Of a stretch of 64,000 nt of DNA, positions 24,093-34,012 are shown one piece after another. The stretch is from contig NZ_CP044532.1 of NCBI RefSeq assembly GCF_026427775.1, positions 930,001-994,000 on the forward strand, written 5' to 3'. The position numbers were made by a program, and so were the translations under genes. The notes beneath the pieces are model-generated. The model searched no databases and had not been told where the DNA came from. It worked only from the letters and a program-made list of their open reading frames with translations. This stretch comes from Arthrobacter sp. CDRTa11 (lineage in GTDB: Bacteria > Actinomycetota > Actinomycetes > Actinomycetales > Micrococcaceae). Each line of letters starts with the position of its first letter. Positions within the stretch are counted from its first letter, which is position 1.

Positions 24093-25822
24093 TACTCGGC
24101 GCCGCGCCCGTCAATGCGCAGCCAGGCAGTTTCGCCGGAGGCAAGGTAATGACCCAAGTCAGGCTCTCCGCTGCGCAGCAGGACGTGTCCTGCAGGCATT
24201 TCCAAGGGCTCGTGGTTCAGGTTCATAAGCACCAGCGTAGCGCCGTTCACATAAGCCAGTGACGAGCCCGTGCACCATTCCTCAGCCCAGGCCAGGGATC
24301 CGCGGCCCAGCTCCAGTTCCCGACGGAGCGCCAAAGTCCGCCTGTACAGCGAAAGATGCGACGACGGCGAGGCAGCCTGGAGGTCCCTTGACAGTTCGGT
24401 GAAGCTTGCCGGCAAGGGCAGCCACGGATCCTGCCCGGAACCGAAGCCGGCGTGCCGCTCCGCCGCGCGCCAGGGGAGTGGAACCCGGCAGCCGTCACGG
24501 CCCAGCCGTTCGCCACCGGTGCGGGCGAACGTGGGGTCCTGCCGCAGCCCCTCGGGGATGTCTATGCCGTCCGGCAGGCCCAGCTCCTCACCCTGGTAGA
24601 GGTACGCGGCGCCGGGGAGCCCCAGCATAAACGTCGAGGCGGCTGCTGCCCGCCTGCGTCCCAGCGCCAGATCGGGCTGTGGATCCGCCGGCCCGATTCC
24701 GTCGCCGTCACGCGGTCCGGAGCCGTTGTAGCCAAACCGCGAGGCGTGCCGTACGACGTCGTGGTTGGACAACACCCAGGTGCTGGGTGCTCCTACGGCA
24801 TCCAAGGCCGTCAGCGAATCCGTGATGACGGACCTGAGCCTGTACACGTCCAGCCCGGCATGCAGGAACGGGAAGTTAAAGGCCTGGTGCATCTGGTCTG
24901 GCTTGACCCAGTTCGCCAGGCGCGGCAGCGGATCCACATTGGCCTCGGCACACAGGATGCGGTCCGGCCCGTACTGGTCAAGGATCAGACGCCAGGAGCG
25001 GTAGATATCGTGCAAAGCGGGCTGGCCGAACATCGGAGCCTCGTGGCCCGGGAAGCCGTGCGAGCTGCTGCCGTCGGCGCGGCCGCCCCACTCGGGGAGT
25101 CCGGGAGCCTTGACCAGGGCATGGGCAACGTCCACCCGGAAGCCGGAAACGCCGCGGTCAAGCCAAAAGCGGAGTACCCGTTCAAATTCCGCGTGGACGG
25201 TCGGGTTGTCCCAGTTGAAGTCCGGCTGGGAGGAATCAAAGAGGTGCAGGTACCACTGGCCGGGCCGGCCGTCGGGCCCAGTGACCCGCGTCCATGCAGG
25301 TCCGCCAAAGTGGGACTGCCAGTTGTTGGGCGGTTCGTTGCCGTCATGTCCGCTGCCGTCGCGGAAGATGAACATGTCCCGCTCAGGGCTGCCTGCAGGG
25401 GCTGAGAGGGCGGCCTGGAAGGCCACGTGCTGGTCAGAGCAGTGATTGGGTACAAGATCCACGATGACCCGGAGGCCCAGCCGGTTTGCCTCGGCCATCA
25501 TGACATCGAAATCACCCAGTGTGCCGAAGATCGGATCAACGTCGCAGTAGTCGCTGACGTCGTAACCGGCGTCCCTCTGGGGGGAGCGGTAGAAGGGCGA
25601 CAGCCAGACAGCGTCCACATTCAGCTCGGCGAGGTGCGCAAGCTCCTCCGTGATACCAGGGATGTCTCCGATGCCGTCACCGTTAAGGTCGCGGAAGGAC
25701 CGGGGGTAGACCTGGTAGATGACGGCGGAACGCCACCAGCCCGGGACGGTATCGGCGTCGTGGATGAGGGTCAACGGACCCGTCAGGTGCGCTGTGGCGG
25801 AGATCACTGTATCTACGGACAT
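24092..25822 (-). CDS. Alpha-glucosidase, GH13 family
   Basis: The product is 576 aa. Motifs are AVIYQVYPRSFRDLNGDGIG, VIVDLVPNHCSDQH, GFRVDVAHALVKAPG (nucleophile Asp), ILCAEANVD (acid/base Glu) and VLSNHDVVRHASR. They place it among intracellular oligo-alpha-glucosidases that hydrolyse maltose or isomaltose-type sugars; linkage preference is not resolved. ATG 25822 (MSVDTVIS) is chosen; the frame is open upstream to 26089, but that extension has no family similarity. It is divergent from a glcD-type gene. Operators for the linked LacI regulator lie just upstream. Confidence 0.88.
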   Translation of the reverse strand: MSVDTVISATAHLTGPLTLIHDADTVPGWWRSAVIYQVYPRSFRDLNGDGIGDIPGITEELAHLAELNVDAVWLSPFYRSPQRDAGYDVSDYCDVDPIFGTLGDFDVMMAEANRLGLRVIVDLVPNHCSDQHVAFQAALSAPAGSPERDMFIFRDGSGHDGNEPPNNWQSHFGGPAWTRVTGPDGRPGQWYLHLFDSSQPDFNWDNPTVHAEFERVLRFWLDRGVSGFRVDVAHALVKAPGLPEWGGRADGSSSHGFPGHEAPMFGQPALHDIYRSWRLILDQYGPDRILCAEANVDPLPRLANWVKPDQMHQAFNFPFLHAGLDVYRLRSVITDSLTALDAVGAPSTWVLSNHDVVRHASRFGYNGSGPRDGDGIGPADPQPDLALGRRRAAAASTFMLGLPGAAYLYQGEELGLPDGIDIPEGLRQDPTFARTGGERLGRDGCRVPLPWRAAERHAGFGSGQDPWLPLPASFTELSRDLQAASPSSHLSLYRRTLALRRELELGRGSLAWAEEWCTGSSLAYVNGATLVLMNLNHEPLEMPAGHVLLRSGEPDLGHYLASGETAWLRIDGRGAE

Positions 25823-25854
25823 GGAGAAGAGTTTAGGCACTCGTACCGTAAAAA

Positions 25855-25868
25855 TGAAAACGCTTCCA
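25855..25868. promoter_or_regulatory. LacI-type operator 1
   Basis: TGAAAACGCTTCCA is an imperfect palindrome centred on CG, the usual form of LacI-family sites. It lies 33 bp upstream of the alpha-glucosidase ATG. It fits TGRAARCGYTTYCA. Confidence 0.65.
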
Positions 25869-25921
25869 GTCATGTGACCACAAGCCTGCTTAGGTTCAAA
25901 TGACTGGATGAATTGCAGCTG

Positions 25922-25935
25922 TGGAAGCGTTTGCA
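25922..25935. promoter_or_regulatory. LacI-type operator 2
   Basis: TGGAAGCGTTTGCA matches the same CG-centred palindrome. It is 67 bp centre to centre from operator 1, between the divergent alpha-glucosidase and glcD-like genes. Confidence 0.6.
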
Positions 25936-26033
25936 GAATGAGGCACTGGAGGAAAGCTGCCCGGGCCGGCTCCCACATGCCGGTCCTAGACTTGGACGAA
26001 CGGACGAACGGACGAATGAGGACTGGAGGCTGC

Positions 26034-27404
26034 GTGGGCAGCATTGTTGAAGAGCTTGAAGGCACCCTCGGGCAGGGAAAGGTGAGCACCGACGAGGTTA
26101 CGCTGGCCCGGTACGCCCTGGACCAGGGGCCAGTCCTGGATTACCAGCTGCCGGCTGCTGTGGTTTTCGCGGAGTCAACAGCGGACGTGCAGTCGGCGGT
26201 CCGTAGCTGTGCGGGCATGGGTGTGGCGCTGGTAGCCCGTGGAGCCGGAACAGGGGTTTCCGGTGGTGCGCACGCGAGCAGGAACTGCGTCATCCTGTCC
26301 CTTGAACGGATGGACCGCATCCTGGACCTGAACCCGGATGACGAGACCGCCGTCGTCCAGCCCGGAGTGGTCAACGCTGTCCTGAACGAAGCCGCGACGA
26401 TTCACGGGCTGATGTATGCGCCGGATCCGGCCAGCTTCCGCACCTCCACGATCGGCGGCAATGTGGCCACCAACGCCGGCGGCCTCCGCTGCGCCAAATA
26501 TGGGGTCACCAGGGATTCCGTCCTGGCACTGGACGTGGTGCTGGCCGACGGGTCACTCATCCATACCGGCCACCAGACTTTCAAAGGTGTTGCCGGGTAT
26601 GACCTCACCGGGCTTTTCGTCGGTTCCGAGGGGACGCTGGGAATCGTGGTGGGTGTAACTGTCCGGCTCAAATACCTGCCCCGGGACATTCACACCATCG
26701 CGGCCTTCTACCCGGACTTCCGGCTGGCCGCCGCCGGCGTCCTCGCGGTGGGCAGGGCGCGCGTTCAGCCTGCCATCATGGAACTGCTCGACGGCGGCAC
26801 GCTGGCCCAGCTGGACAGCATCCACGGCTCGGACCTCAGTTCCCGGGGCCGGGCACTGCTCCTGGTCCAGACCGACGGGTTCGGCGCCGCCGCCGAGGCC
26901 GACGTTGTCCGAAGGGTCCTGGCCGACGGAGGAGCCGTAGTCACCATGGAGGCCAGCGCGGAAGCCGAGCACCTCGTGGACCTGCGGCGGCACAGCAGGG
27001 GCGTGGAAGTGGATGACGAGTACAGGGTGGGCGAGGACGTAGCTGTGCCCCGCTCGCGCCTGGTCGATTACGTTGCCGCCCTTGAAGGCATGGCGGCCGC
27101 GCACGTGGTGAACCTTAAAGTGGTGGCGCACGCCGGGGACGGCAACCTCCATCCAACGTTCTGGGTGGACCGGCTGGACGACGCGGTGGATAAAGCCGCG
27201 ATGGAGCGCCTGAACCTGGCATTGGACGCTTCCATTGACGCCGCGCTGGAGATGGGCGGCACCATCACCGGTGAGCACGGCATCGGACAGTACAAGCTGC
27301 GCTGGCTGGGCCTGGAACAGCCGGAACCGGTCAGGGAGTTGCAGCGCAGGATCAAGGACCTGTTTGACCCGGCCGGAATCCTCAATCCCGGCAAGGCTAT
27401 CTAG
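26034..27404 (+). CDS. FAD-binding oxidase, GlcD / D-lactate dehydrogenase type
   Basis: The product is 456 aa. The FAD-binding_4 domain shows ARGAGTGVSGGAHA, VQPGVVNAVLNEAA, GLMYAPDPASFRTSTIGGNV and VGSEGTLGIV. The C-terminal FAD-oxidase domain shows KVVAHAGDGNLHPTFW and GEHGIGQYK. Family members oxidise glycolate, D-lactate or similar 2-hydroxy acids; the substrate is not resolved, and no glcE/glcF partners are adjacent. GTG 26034 has GGAGG four bases upstream. An alternative in-frame ATG lies at 26016, and the frame is open to 25908. Upstream there are three copies of GGACGAAC/T (25994-26017). Confidence 0.88.
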   Translation: MGSIVEELEGTLGQGKVSTDEVTLARYALDQGPVLDYQLPAAVVFAESTADVQSAVRSCAGMGVALVARGAGTGVSGGAHASRNCVILSLERMDRILDLNPDDETAVVQPGVVNAVLNEAATIHGLMYAPDPASFRTSTIGGNVATNAGGLRCAKYGVTRDSVLALDVVLADGSLIHTGHQTFKGVAGYDLTGLFVGSEGTLGIVVGVTVRLKYLPRDIHTIAAFYPDFRLAAAGVLAVGRARVQPAIMELLDGGTLAQLDSIHGSDLSSRGRALLLVQTDGFGAAAEADVVRRVLADGGAVVTMEASAEAEHLVDLRRHSRGVEVDDEYRVGEDVAVPRSRLVDYVAALEGMAAAHVVNLKVVAHAGDGNLHPTFWVDRLDDAVDKAAMERLNLALDASIDAALEMGGTITGEHGIGQYKLRWLGLEQPEPVRELQRRIKDLFDPAGILNPGKAI

Positions 27405-27422
27405 GCAAAGGCGAGACCCAAG

Positions 27423-27476
27423 TAAGTAGCAGTAAGTGTCGTTATGAGCGCTCAAAACGACACTTACTGCTACTTA
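27423..27476. repeat. 54-bp near-perfect palindrome
   Basis: Arms 27423-27443 and 27456-27476 are perfectly complementary over 21 bp (TAAGTAGCAGTAAGTGTCGTT and its complement, read inward). The centre, TGAGCGCTCA, is itself a perfect palindrome. The only mismatch is A27444 against A27455. It lies between the converging glcD-like and DUF4032 genes. It has no T-run, so it may be a bidirectional terminator or a REP-like element. Confidence 0.92.
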
Positions 27477-27510
27477 GTTGGGGACGGGCAATCTGGAGCG
27501 AGGGCTGTGT

Positions 27511-28929
27511 TTAGTCGTCCACGTCCGGGTACTCGTCGATGGATTCCTCCGGGCCGTACCTGGACTCTTCAGTTTCGACTTCGAGGATCTTGAGAAGCTC
27601 CGTGTCCGGGTTCAGCATGATCGCGGCCTCGTCCCGGCGGTGGCGCAGGATGGAATCGATGTAGGACTGGACGGCCTCGGCCAGCGGGATGTGGCGCTCC
27701 TGCTTTTCTGACATGTACCAACGGTGCTCCAGCACCTCATGGACGGCTTCCGCCGGCTCCAGCTTGCCGGAGAGGTCCCGCGGAATGGACCGCACGATGG
27801 GCTCGAAGACCTGGCTGACCCAAAGGTGCGCGCTGTATTCCTCGTCCATGTCCGGATTGTTGTCGGCGCGGAACGTGTCCATGTCGTTGAGCAGCCGGCG
27901 GGCCTGGTTTTCCTGGGCGTCCAGCCCGGTAAGCCGCAGGAGGCGCCGCTGGTGGTGCCCGGCATCCACCACCTTGGGCTGCAGCTGGATGGTGGTGCCG
28001 TTCTGGGTGGTCTTGATGGCGTATTCTTCGACGTCGAATCCCAGTTCGTTGAGGCGCCGGATGCGCGCACCCACCCGCCACCGTTCGCCGAGTTCGAAGG
28101 ATTCCTTTTCCGTCAGTTCTGCCCAGAGCCGCCGGTAGCTGTCCATGATGAGTTCACTGGTGGCCACGGGGTCCACCTTTTCCTCGATCAGTCCGCCGTC
28201 GAGCAGATCCATGAGCTCGCCGGCAATGTTGACCCGGGCGATCTCGAGATCGTACTCCCGTTGTCCGGTGGAAAGATCCGGGTACAGCTCACCCGTTTCG
28301 GCGTCCACAAGATAGGCAGCGAAAGCGCCGGCGTCACGGCGGAACAGCGTGTTGGACAATGAAACGTCGCCCCAGTAGAAGCCGATGAGGTGCAGGCGCA
28401 CCATCAGCAGCGCCTGGGCGTCGATGAGGCGGGTCAGCGTGTCTTTGCGCAGCATCTGGGAGAAGAGGGCGCGGTACGGCATGGAGAACTTCAGGTGCCG
28501 GGTCACCAGCACGGGGTTCAGGGGCCTGCCGTCCAGGGTGGTGCGGCCGGTGATGACGGCGACCGGCTCCACGCAGGGGACGTCCAGCCGCGCCAGTTTC
28601 CGGAGCATGTGGTACTCGTGGCGGGCGACGTGCTCCGAGGTCTCCTTGATGGCGATGACGGAGTGGCCCAGGTGGGCGAAACGCACGATGTGCCGGGAGA
28701 TGCCGCGGGGGAGGGCAGCGAGGTTCTCTGCAGGCCAGTCCTCCAGGGCGATGTGCCAGGGCAGGTCCAGCAGCTCCGGGTCGGCTGCAGCGGCCGTGAT
28801 GTTCAGTGAACTGGAAACAGCCGAAAGCTTGGAATCATTGGCGCTGGCGGCCTCGAACCGCGGCAGCTTGCCGATCTGCGCGTAGTCGGTGGGTTCGTCG
28901 TGCCACTGGGCGCTGTATTCCTCGGTCAT
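27511..28929 (-). CDS. DUF4032 protein with kinase-like fold
   Basis: The product is 472 aa and belongs to an actinobacterial DUF4032 family. The central part resembles the lipopolysaccharide-kinase/aminoglycoside-kinase fold: VIAIKETSE (possible ATP-binding Lys), HLIGFYWGDVSLSNTLFRRD (HxxGxxxGDxSLSN, like a catalytic loop) and AYLVDAETGEL (like a metal-binding Asp). The substrate is unknown. The C-terminal half is acidic and ends in EEIDEYPDVDD-like sequence. ATG 28929 is preferred to ATG 28950 because GGAAG precedes it at about 10 nt. It lies downstream of msiK on the same strand. Confidence 0.78.
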   Translation of the reverse strand: MTEEYSAQWHDEPTDYAQIGKLPRFEAASANDSKLSAVSSSLNITAAAADPELLDLPWHIALEDWPAENLAALPRGISRHIVRFAHLGHSVIAIKETSEHVARHEYHMLRKLARLDVPCVEPVAVITGRTTLDGRPLNPVLVTRHLKFSMPYRALFSQMLRKDTLTRLIDAQALLMVRLHLIGFYWGDVSLSNTLFRRDAGAFAAYLVDAETGELYPDLSTGQREYDLEIARVNIAGELMDLLDGGLIEEKVDPVATSELIMDSYRRLWAELTEKESFELGERWRVGARIRRLNELGFDVEEYAIKTTQNGTTIQLQPKVVDAGHHQRRLLRLTGLDAQENQARRLLNDMDTFRADNNPDMDEEYSAHLWVSQVFEPIVRSIPRDLSGKLEPAEAVHEVLEHRWYMSEKQERHIPLAEAVQSYIDSILRHRRDEAAIMLNPDTELLKILEVETEESRYGPEESIDEYPDVDD

Positions 28930-28981
28930 GGGTTCAATTCTTCCGTACATGGGGCGGCGGGCCTAAACATTGGAGTTAACG

Positions 28982-29019
28982 CCGACGGCGGCCCGTCCAG
29001 GAAGGAGGGCCGCCGTCGG
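28982..29019. terminator. GC hairpin between msiK and the DUF4032 gene
   Basis: CCGACGGCGGCCC (28982-28994) pairs perfectly with 29007-29019 around a 12-nt loop. It is downstream of msiK. No T-run is seen. Confidence 0.55.
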
Positions 29020-29115
29020 TTCAGATATCGGCGCCAGTGGTTAGGCACCCGTGGTGGGCCCACGCCGGCAGGGTTCCCTGGCCGAAGCGGAGCGAGGTTA
29101 GGGCGCCGGTGGGGA

Positions 29116-30198
<1,083 letters not shown>

Positions 30199-30408
30199 AG
30201 TTATCAATCCCTTCACCGGCAGGTACGTGCCGGACGATCCGTTGTGAATGGTTCATGTAATTCAGTTATTTGGTGCTTTAACCGCTCATATTGCTTGAAA
30301 CTCCCCGGCCGAGGCCGAGGAGCTTCGCGTGACACCGCACGGTTCTTGTGCGCCACATCACAACCAAGAGTATGTCAGATGATTGGTGAAACGGTGCAAA
30401 TGTTACGG

Positions 30409-30424
30409 AGGTCACATGTGACCT
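30409..30424. promoter_or_regulatory. Perfect 16-bp palindrome, candidate operator
   Basis: AGGTCACATGTGACCT is self-complementary. It lies about 210 bp upstream of msiK and 13 bp after the otsB stop. Its half-site orientation (TCACA-TGTGA) is the reverse of a canonical CRP site. The binding protein is unknown. Confidence 0.5.
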
Positions 30425-30436
30425 TGGCTATGCCGG

Positions 30437-31273
30437 CTAACTTCCCAGCTGTCCGGGTGCTTCTTCGGCCACCGCCAGGCTTCGCTCATGCAGCAGCGTT
30501 TCCAGCAGTTCCGCGACGTGCACCGGGGCCTCCACCCGGAACTCGGCCTGGGTAAAGTCGAGCCCCACCTTGACGCCCACGTCGCCAGGTTCCAGCCTGG
30601 CCAGGGCGTCCTCATCCGTTGTGTCGTCGCCGGCAAAGAGGACCGATGTTGCTCCGGTGATCTGGCGCAGAAATGTCACAGCTTCGCCCTTCGAAGCATT
30701 CACCACGGACGTCTCCAGGACGCGCTTGCCGTTCTTCAGGAAAACGCCCTTGCGCTCCTGGAGCAGCGACCGGGCCGCGGCGACGGCGTCCTCGGCCACA
30801 TCGTCGGCGGCCAGCCTTGTATGCAGGACCACTCCGGCGGGCTTCTCTTCCAGGAGAGTGCCCGGAGCCTCCGCCACGATGCCCTCAAGGATGCTGCGGA
30901 CCTCGCTGAGCAGCTCCCGCTGATCCTCATCCAGGGTCAGCTCGGTGGAGCCCGGGCCGAGCCAGGCTTCAGCACCATGGCTGCCAATCAGCAGCGTGTC
31001 CACCGGAGGCGACGCGACGCCGCGGAGGCTGGCGAGGGCACGCCCGGAGATGAGCGCCGTCGTCGTCCTGGGTAAGGCAGCAAGCCCCGCAAAAGCGATC
31101 GCCGAGCGCGGAAGCGGCCGGGCGTCGTCGGCGCGGTTAACGATGGGGGAGATGGTGCCGTCGAAGTCCATGGCAACCAGCAGGTGTTCGGTCTGCGCGA
31201 CCCGCCGGATCGCCTCCCGGAGCTCCGGGGAGAGGGTCAGCGGGCCCTTGGCGGGGCGGGTATCAGGAGTCAT
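30437..31273 (-). CDS. otsB: Trehalose-6-phosphate phosphatase
   Basis: The enzyme dephosphorylates trehalose-6-phosphate to trehalose. The product is 278 aa and HAD-superfamily: LVAMDFDGTISPIV carries the nucleophile Asp in DxDGT, TALISGR is motif II-like, a Lys lies in KNGKRVLE, and VLFAGDDTTDEDAL is the metal-binding motif IV. It overlaps the end of otsA by 11 bp, so the two are translated together. The trehalose made can feed TreS and the GlgE route encoded at 8.7-16.2 kb. Confidence 0.93.
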   Translation of the reverse strand: MTPDTRPAKGPLTLSPELREAIRRVAQTEHLLVAMDFDGTISPIVNRADDARPLPRSAIAFAGLAALPRTTTALISGRALASLRGVASPPVDTLLIGSHGAEAWLGPGSTELTLDEDQRELLSEVRSILEGIVAEAPGTLLEEKPAGVVLHTRLAADDVAEDAVAAARSLLQERKGVFLKNGKRVLETSVVNASKGEAVTFLRQITGATSVLFAGDDTTDEDALARLEPGDVGVKVGLDFTQAEFRVEAPVHVAELLETLLHERSLAVAEEAPGQLGS

Positions 31274-32765
31274 CGCGGACCACTTTCTCGTTGAGCGCCG
31301 TCAGGAAGTCCGCGGACCAGTGGTCCACGTCGTGTTCAAGGATCTGCTTGCGCATGGCCCGCATGCGCCGTGCGGCGTCCTTGGGGGACATGTTCACGGC
31401 CCGCATGATGGTGTCCTTGAGCCCGTCAATGTCATGCGGGTTCATCAGCAGCGCCTGCTTGAGCTGGTCCGCTGCGCCGGCGAACTCGCTCAGTACCAGG
31501 GCGCCGTTGTTGTCCTTGCGGGCGGTCACATACTCCTTGGCCACAAGGTTCATGCCGTCCCGGAGTGCGGTCACCAGCATGACGTCGGCGGCAAGGTACA
31601 GGGCCACCATCTCCTCCACCGGGTAGCTGTGGTGCAGGTAGCGGACCGCGGTGTTCTCGATGGTGTCGTAGGTGCCATTGATGTGGCCCACCGTTCCCTC
31701 CACCTCCTCGCGCAGGAGCCGGTACTGCTCCACCCGTTCACGGCTGGGGCTGGCCACCTGGATCAGGGTGGCGTCGCCCACCGTGAGCTTGCCTTCGTTC
31801 AGGAGTTCCTCGTAGGCCTTGAGCCGGTGCCTGATGCCCTTGGTGTAGTCCAGCCTGTCAACGCCGAGCAGGATGGTCTTGGGATTGCCGAGGTCCTGCC
31901 GGATCTGGCGGGCCCGTTCGATGATCTCCGGGTTGCTGGCCAGCTCGCTGATGTGGCCAACGTCGATGGAGATGGGGAAGGCCTGGGCCCGGGCAATGTG
32001 GGTAACCTGATCATCCTGGCCCTTGACGTGCACCTGCTGCTGCTTGACGCTGGCACCCAGGAAGCGCCGTGCTGAGCGCATGAAGTTGCCGGCGTCGCTG
32101 GCGCGCTGGAAGCCCACCAGGTCAGCGCCCAGCAGCCCGTCAATGATGGCCTGCCGCCAGGGAAGCTGGGCGAAGATCTCGGGAGGCGGGAACGGGATGT
32201 GGTTGAAGAACCCGATCCGCAGGTCCGGCCGCGCTTCGCGCAGCATCCGCGGCACCAGCTGCAGCTGGTAGTCCTGGATCCACACCGTGGCGCCCTCGTC
32301 GGCATGGCGGACGACGGCGTCGGCGAACCTTCTGTTGACCCTGCGGTAGGCATCCCACCAGGTCCGGTGGAACTCCGGCGGGGCGATGACGTCGTGGTAC
32401 AGCGGCCACAGCGTGGCGTTGGAGAACCCTTCGTAATACAGCTCAACGTCCTCGGTGCTGAGCTCAACCGGGACCAGGTCCATCCCGCCATGGCTGAAAG
32501 GCTTGACCGTCTCGTCGGGAGCTCCATGCCACCCTACCCACGCGCCGTCAGTCTTGGTCATCATGGGAGCGAGCGCGGTCACCAGACCGCCGGGCGACCG
32601 GCGCCACCCGCTGCCGTCGTCGCCGCTCTCTCCCGTGGCGCAGCGGTCCACAGGCAGCCTGTTGGACACCACCATGAAGTCGTACTTTGTCCCGGTGCTG
32701 TGGCCGTTCGCGGCAGCGCCGGCGTCGGATACAACGATGGGTTTTTCTTGGACAGGTGTTTGCAT
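31263..32765 (-). CDS. otsA: Alpha,alpha-trehalose-phosphate synthase (GT20)
   Basis: The enzyme joins UDP- (or ADP-/GDP-) glucose to glucose-6-phosphate. The product is 500 aa. It shows the actinobacterial substrate region WIQDYQLQLVPRMLR (Gln-Asp-Tyr-Gln in place of the enterobacterial His-Asp-Tyr-His), IGFFNHIPFPPPEIF, DLVGFQRASDAGNFM, LLGVDRLDYTKGI and the nucleotide-sugar site VTALRDGMNLVAKEY. ATG 32765 (MQTPVQEK) has AAGGGG seven bases upstream and is preferred to the open extension to 32846. It is divergent from the DsbA-like gene. Confidence 0.94.
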   Translation of the reverse strand: MQTPVQEKPIVVSDAGAAANGHSTGTKYDFMVVSNRLPVDRCATGESGDDGSGWRRSPGGLVTALAPMMTKTDGAWVGWHGAPDETVKPFSHGGMDLVPVELSTEDVELYYEGFSNATLWPLYHDVIAPPEFHRTWWDAYRRVNRRFADAVVRHADEGATVWIQDYQLQLVPRMLREARPDLRIGFFNHIPFPPPEIFAQLPWRQAIIDGLLGADLVGFQRASDAGNFMRSARRFLGASVKQQQVHVKGQDDQVTHIARAQAFPISIDVGHISELASNPEIIERARQIRQDLGNPKTILLGVDRLDYTKGIRHRLKAYEELLNEGKLTVGDATLIQVASPSRERVEQYRLLREEVEGTVGHINGTYDTIENTAVRYLHHSYPVEEMVALYLAADVMLVTALRDGMNLVAKEYVTARKDNNGALVLSEFAGAADQLKQALLMNPHDIDGLKDTIMRAVNMSPKDAARRMRAMRKQILEHDVDHWSADFLTALNEKVVRDDS

Positions 32766-32946
32766 TGCGGACCCCTTGGGTTTGCTTGTGCCTCTCTGCC
32801 CACCATAACGGGACGGAATCTTCCGTGCTATTCGTCCGTTGGTCATTTTGGAGGAATGCTTGAAGGCGCAAGCTCTCAGCTTTCTCCCCTAAAATGATGG
32901 AGTTGCCACTGAGTGGTCCCCCCACGTCGATCGACCCAAGGAACAC

Positions 32947-33837
32947 ATGAGCCCCGCAAACGAAGTACGTAAGTCCAAGGCTGAGCGAACGGCGGAGGCA
33001 CGCGAAAAAGCGCGCCTGATCCGCGAGGCCCAGCTGAAAAAGGACAAGCGCAACAAGCTGCTGATCGGCTGGGGCATCGTGGTGGCAGTGGTTGCAATCC
33101 TGGCGGTGATAGCGCTGGTGGTGACCACCAGCATGCGGCAGAACGCGCCGGTTGCCGAGCAGGGTCCCACCCCCGCAAACGGCAATATCCATGGCGGCGT
33201 CACATTACTTGCCAATACAGAGGTGGCACCCGCTGAGCCGGCCACCGTGAACGCAGCGGACCTGCCGGGTCCGCCGGAGACTGCCCCGGCTGAAGTGCTG
33301 GCGCCCGGCGCCGAAGCCGAGGCCGGCAAGCCGGTGAAGGTTGTCCTCTACATCGACTTCATCTGCCCGGCGTGCAAGAACTTCGAGGCCCAGAACAACG
33401 CGCAGCTGACCGCCCTCCGCAACGAGGGCAAGATTTCCGTGGAGTACCGCCCGCTGGGCTTCCTGGATACGCGGTCCACCACCAACTACTCCTCCCGGGC
33501 AGCCAACGCTGCGGCCTGCGTTGTCAACGAATCCCCGGAAAAGTACGCGGAGTTCGTGGACGAGCTGTTCGCCCAGCAGCCGGCAGAAGGCGGAGCGGGC
33601 CTGTCCGACAATGACCTGAAAAAGATGGCCACGGACATTGGCGCCAAGAACATCGATGCCTGCGTTGACAGCAAGACCTACCGTCCCTACGTGGCGTACA
33701 CCACCAAGCAGGCCGCGTCCATCGGCGTGACCGGCACGCCCACCGTATTTGTGGACGGCAAGCAGTGGGGCAAGGGTGCCAGCGCCCAGACCCCGTTCCC
33801 GGACTTCCTCCAGGCCGCGATCGACGCTAAGGGCTGA
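32947..33837 (+). CDS. Membrane-anchored DsbA-family thioredoxin-fold protein
   Basis: The product is 296 aa. A charged cytoplasmic N-terminus (1-37, Lys/Arg/Glu-rich helix) is followed by one transmembrane segment (about 38-61), a Pro/Ala-rich linker, and an extracytoplasmic thioredoxin fold. The CPAC active site is Cys140-Cys143 (YIDFICPACKNFEAQ). The cis-Pro loop is VTGTPTVFVDG. Further cysteines (AACVVN, DACVDS) may form a structural disulfide. This is the actinobacterial DsbA type that introduces or shuffles disulfides in exported proteins. A strong terminator follows. Confidence 0.9.
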   Translation: MSPANEVRKSKAERTAEAREKARLIREAQLKKDKRNKLLIGWGIVVAVVAILAVIALVVTTSMRQNAPVAEQGPTPANGNIHGGVTLLANTEVAPAEPATVNAADLPGPPETAPAEVLAPGAEAEAGKPVKVVLYIDFICPACKNFEAQNNAQLTALRNEGKISVEYRPLGFLDTRSTTNYSSRAANAAACVVNESPEKYAEFVDELFAQQPAEGGAGLSDNDLKKMATDIGAKNIDACVDSKTYRPYVAYTTKQAASIGVTGTPTVFVDGKQWGKGASAQTPFPDFLQAAIDAKG

Positions 33838-33853
33838 TCAACACCAGCTCAAA

Positions 33854-33895
33854 GAATGGCCCGGCCCGGACGCAAATTCCGGGCCGGGCCATTCT
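33854..33895 (+). terminator. Terminator of the DsbA-like gene
   Basis: GAATGGCCCGGCCCGG (33854-33869) pairs perfectly with 33879-33894 around a short loop and is followed by TTATGT. Confidence 0.85.
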
Positions 33896-34012
33896 TATGT
33901 GGAGCGGGGTGCAGTTCCCTTTGTGGAACGTGGGGGTCCACGCGTTTTTACCAGCGGCCGGAGTTGGGCTAACCTTATCTAGCGCCGTTTAGGCGTTCGC
34001 CCGCAGGGGCAC

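Noticed and set aside
25823..26089. N-terminal extension of the alpha-glucosidase
   Set aside because: It crosses the two operator sites and the divergent gene's leader and has no GH13 similarity.
30409..30424. Canonical CRP/Glx-type site
   Set aside because: The half-sites are inverted relative to TGTGA-N6-TCACA, so CRP binding is not supported.
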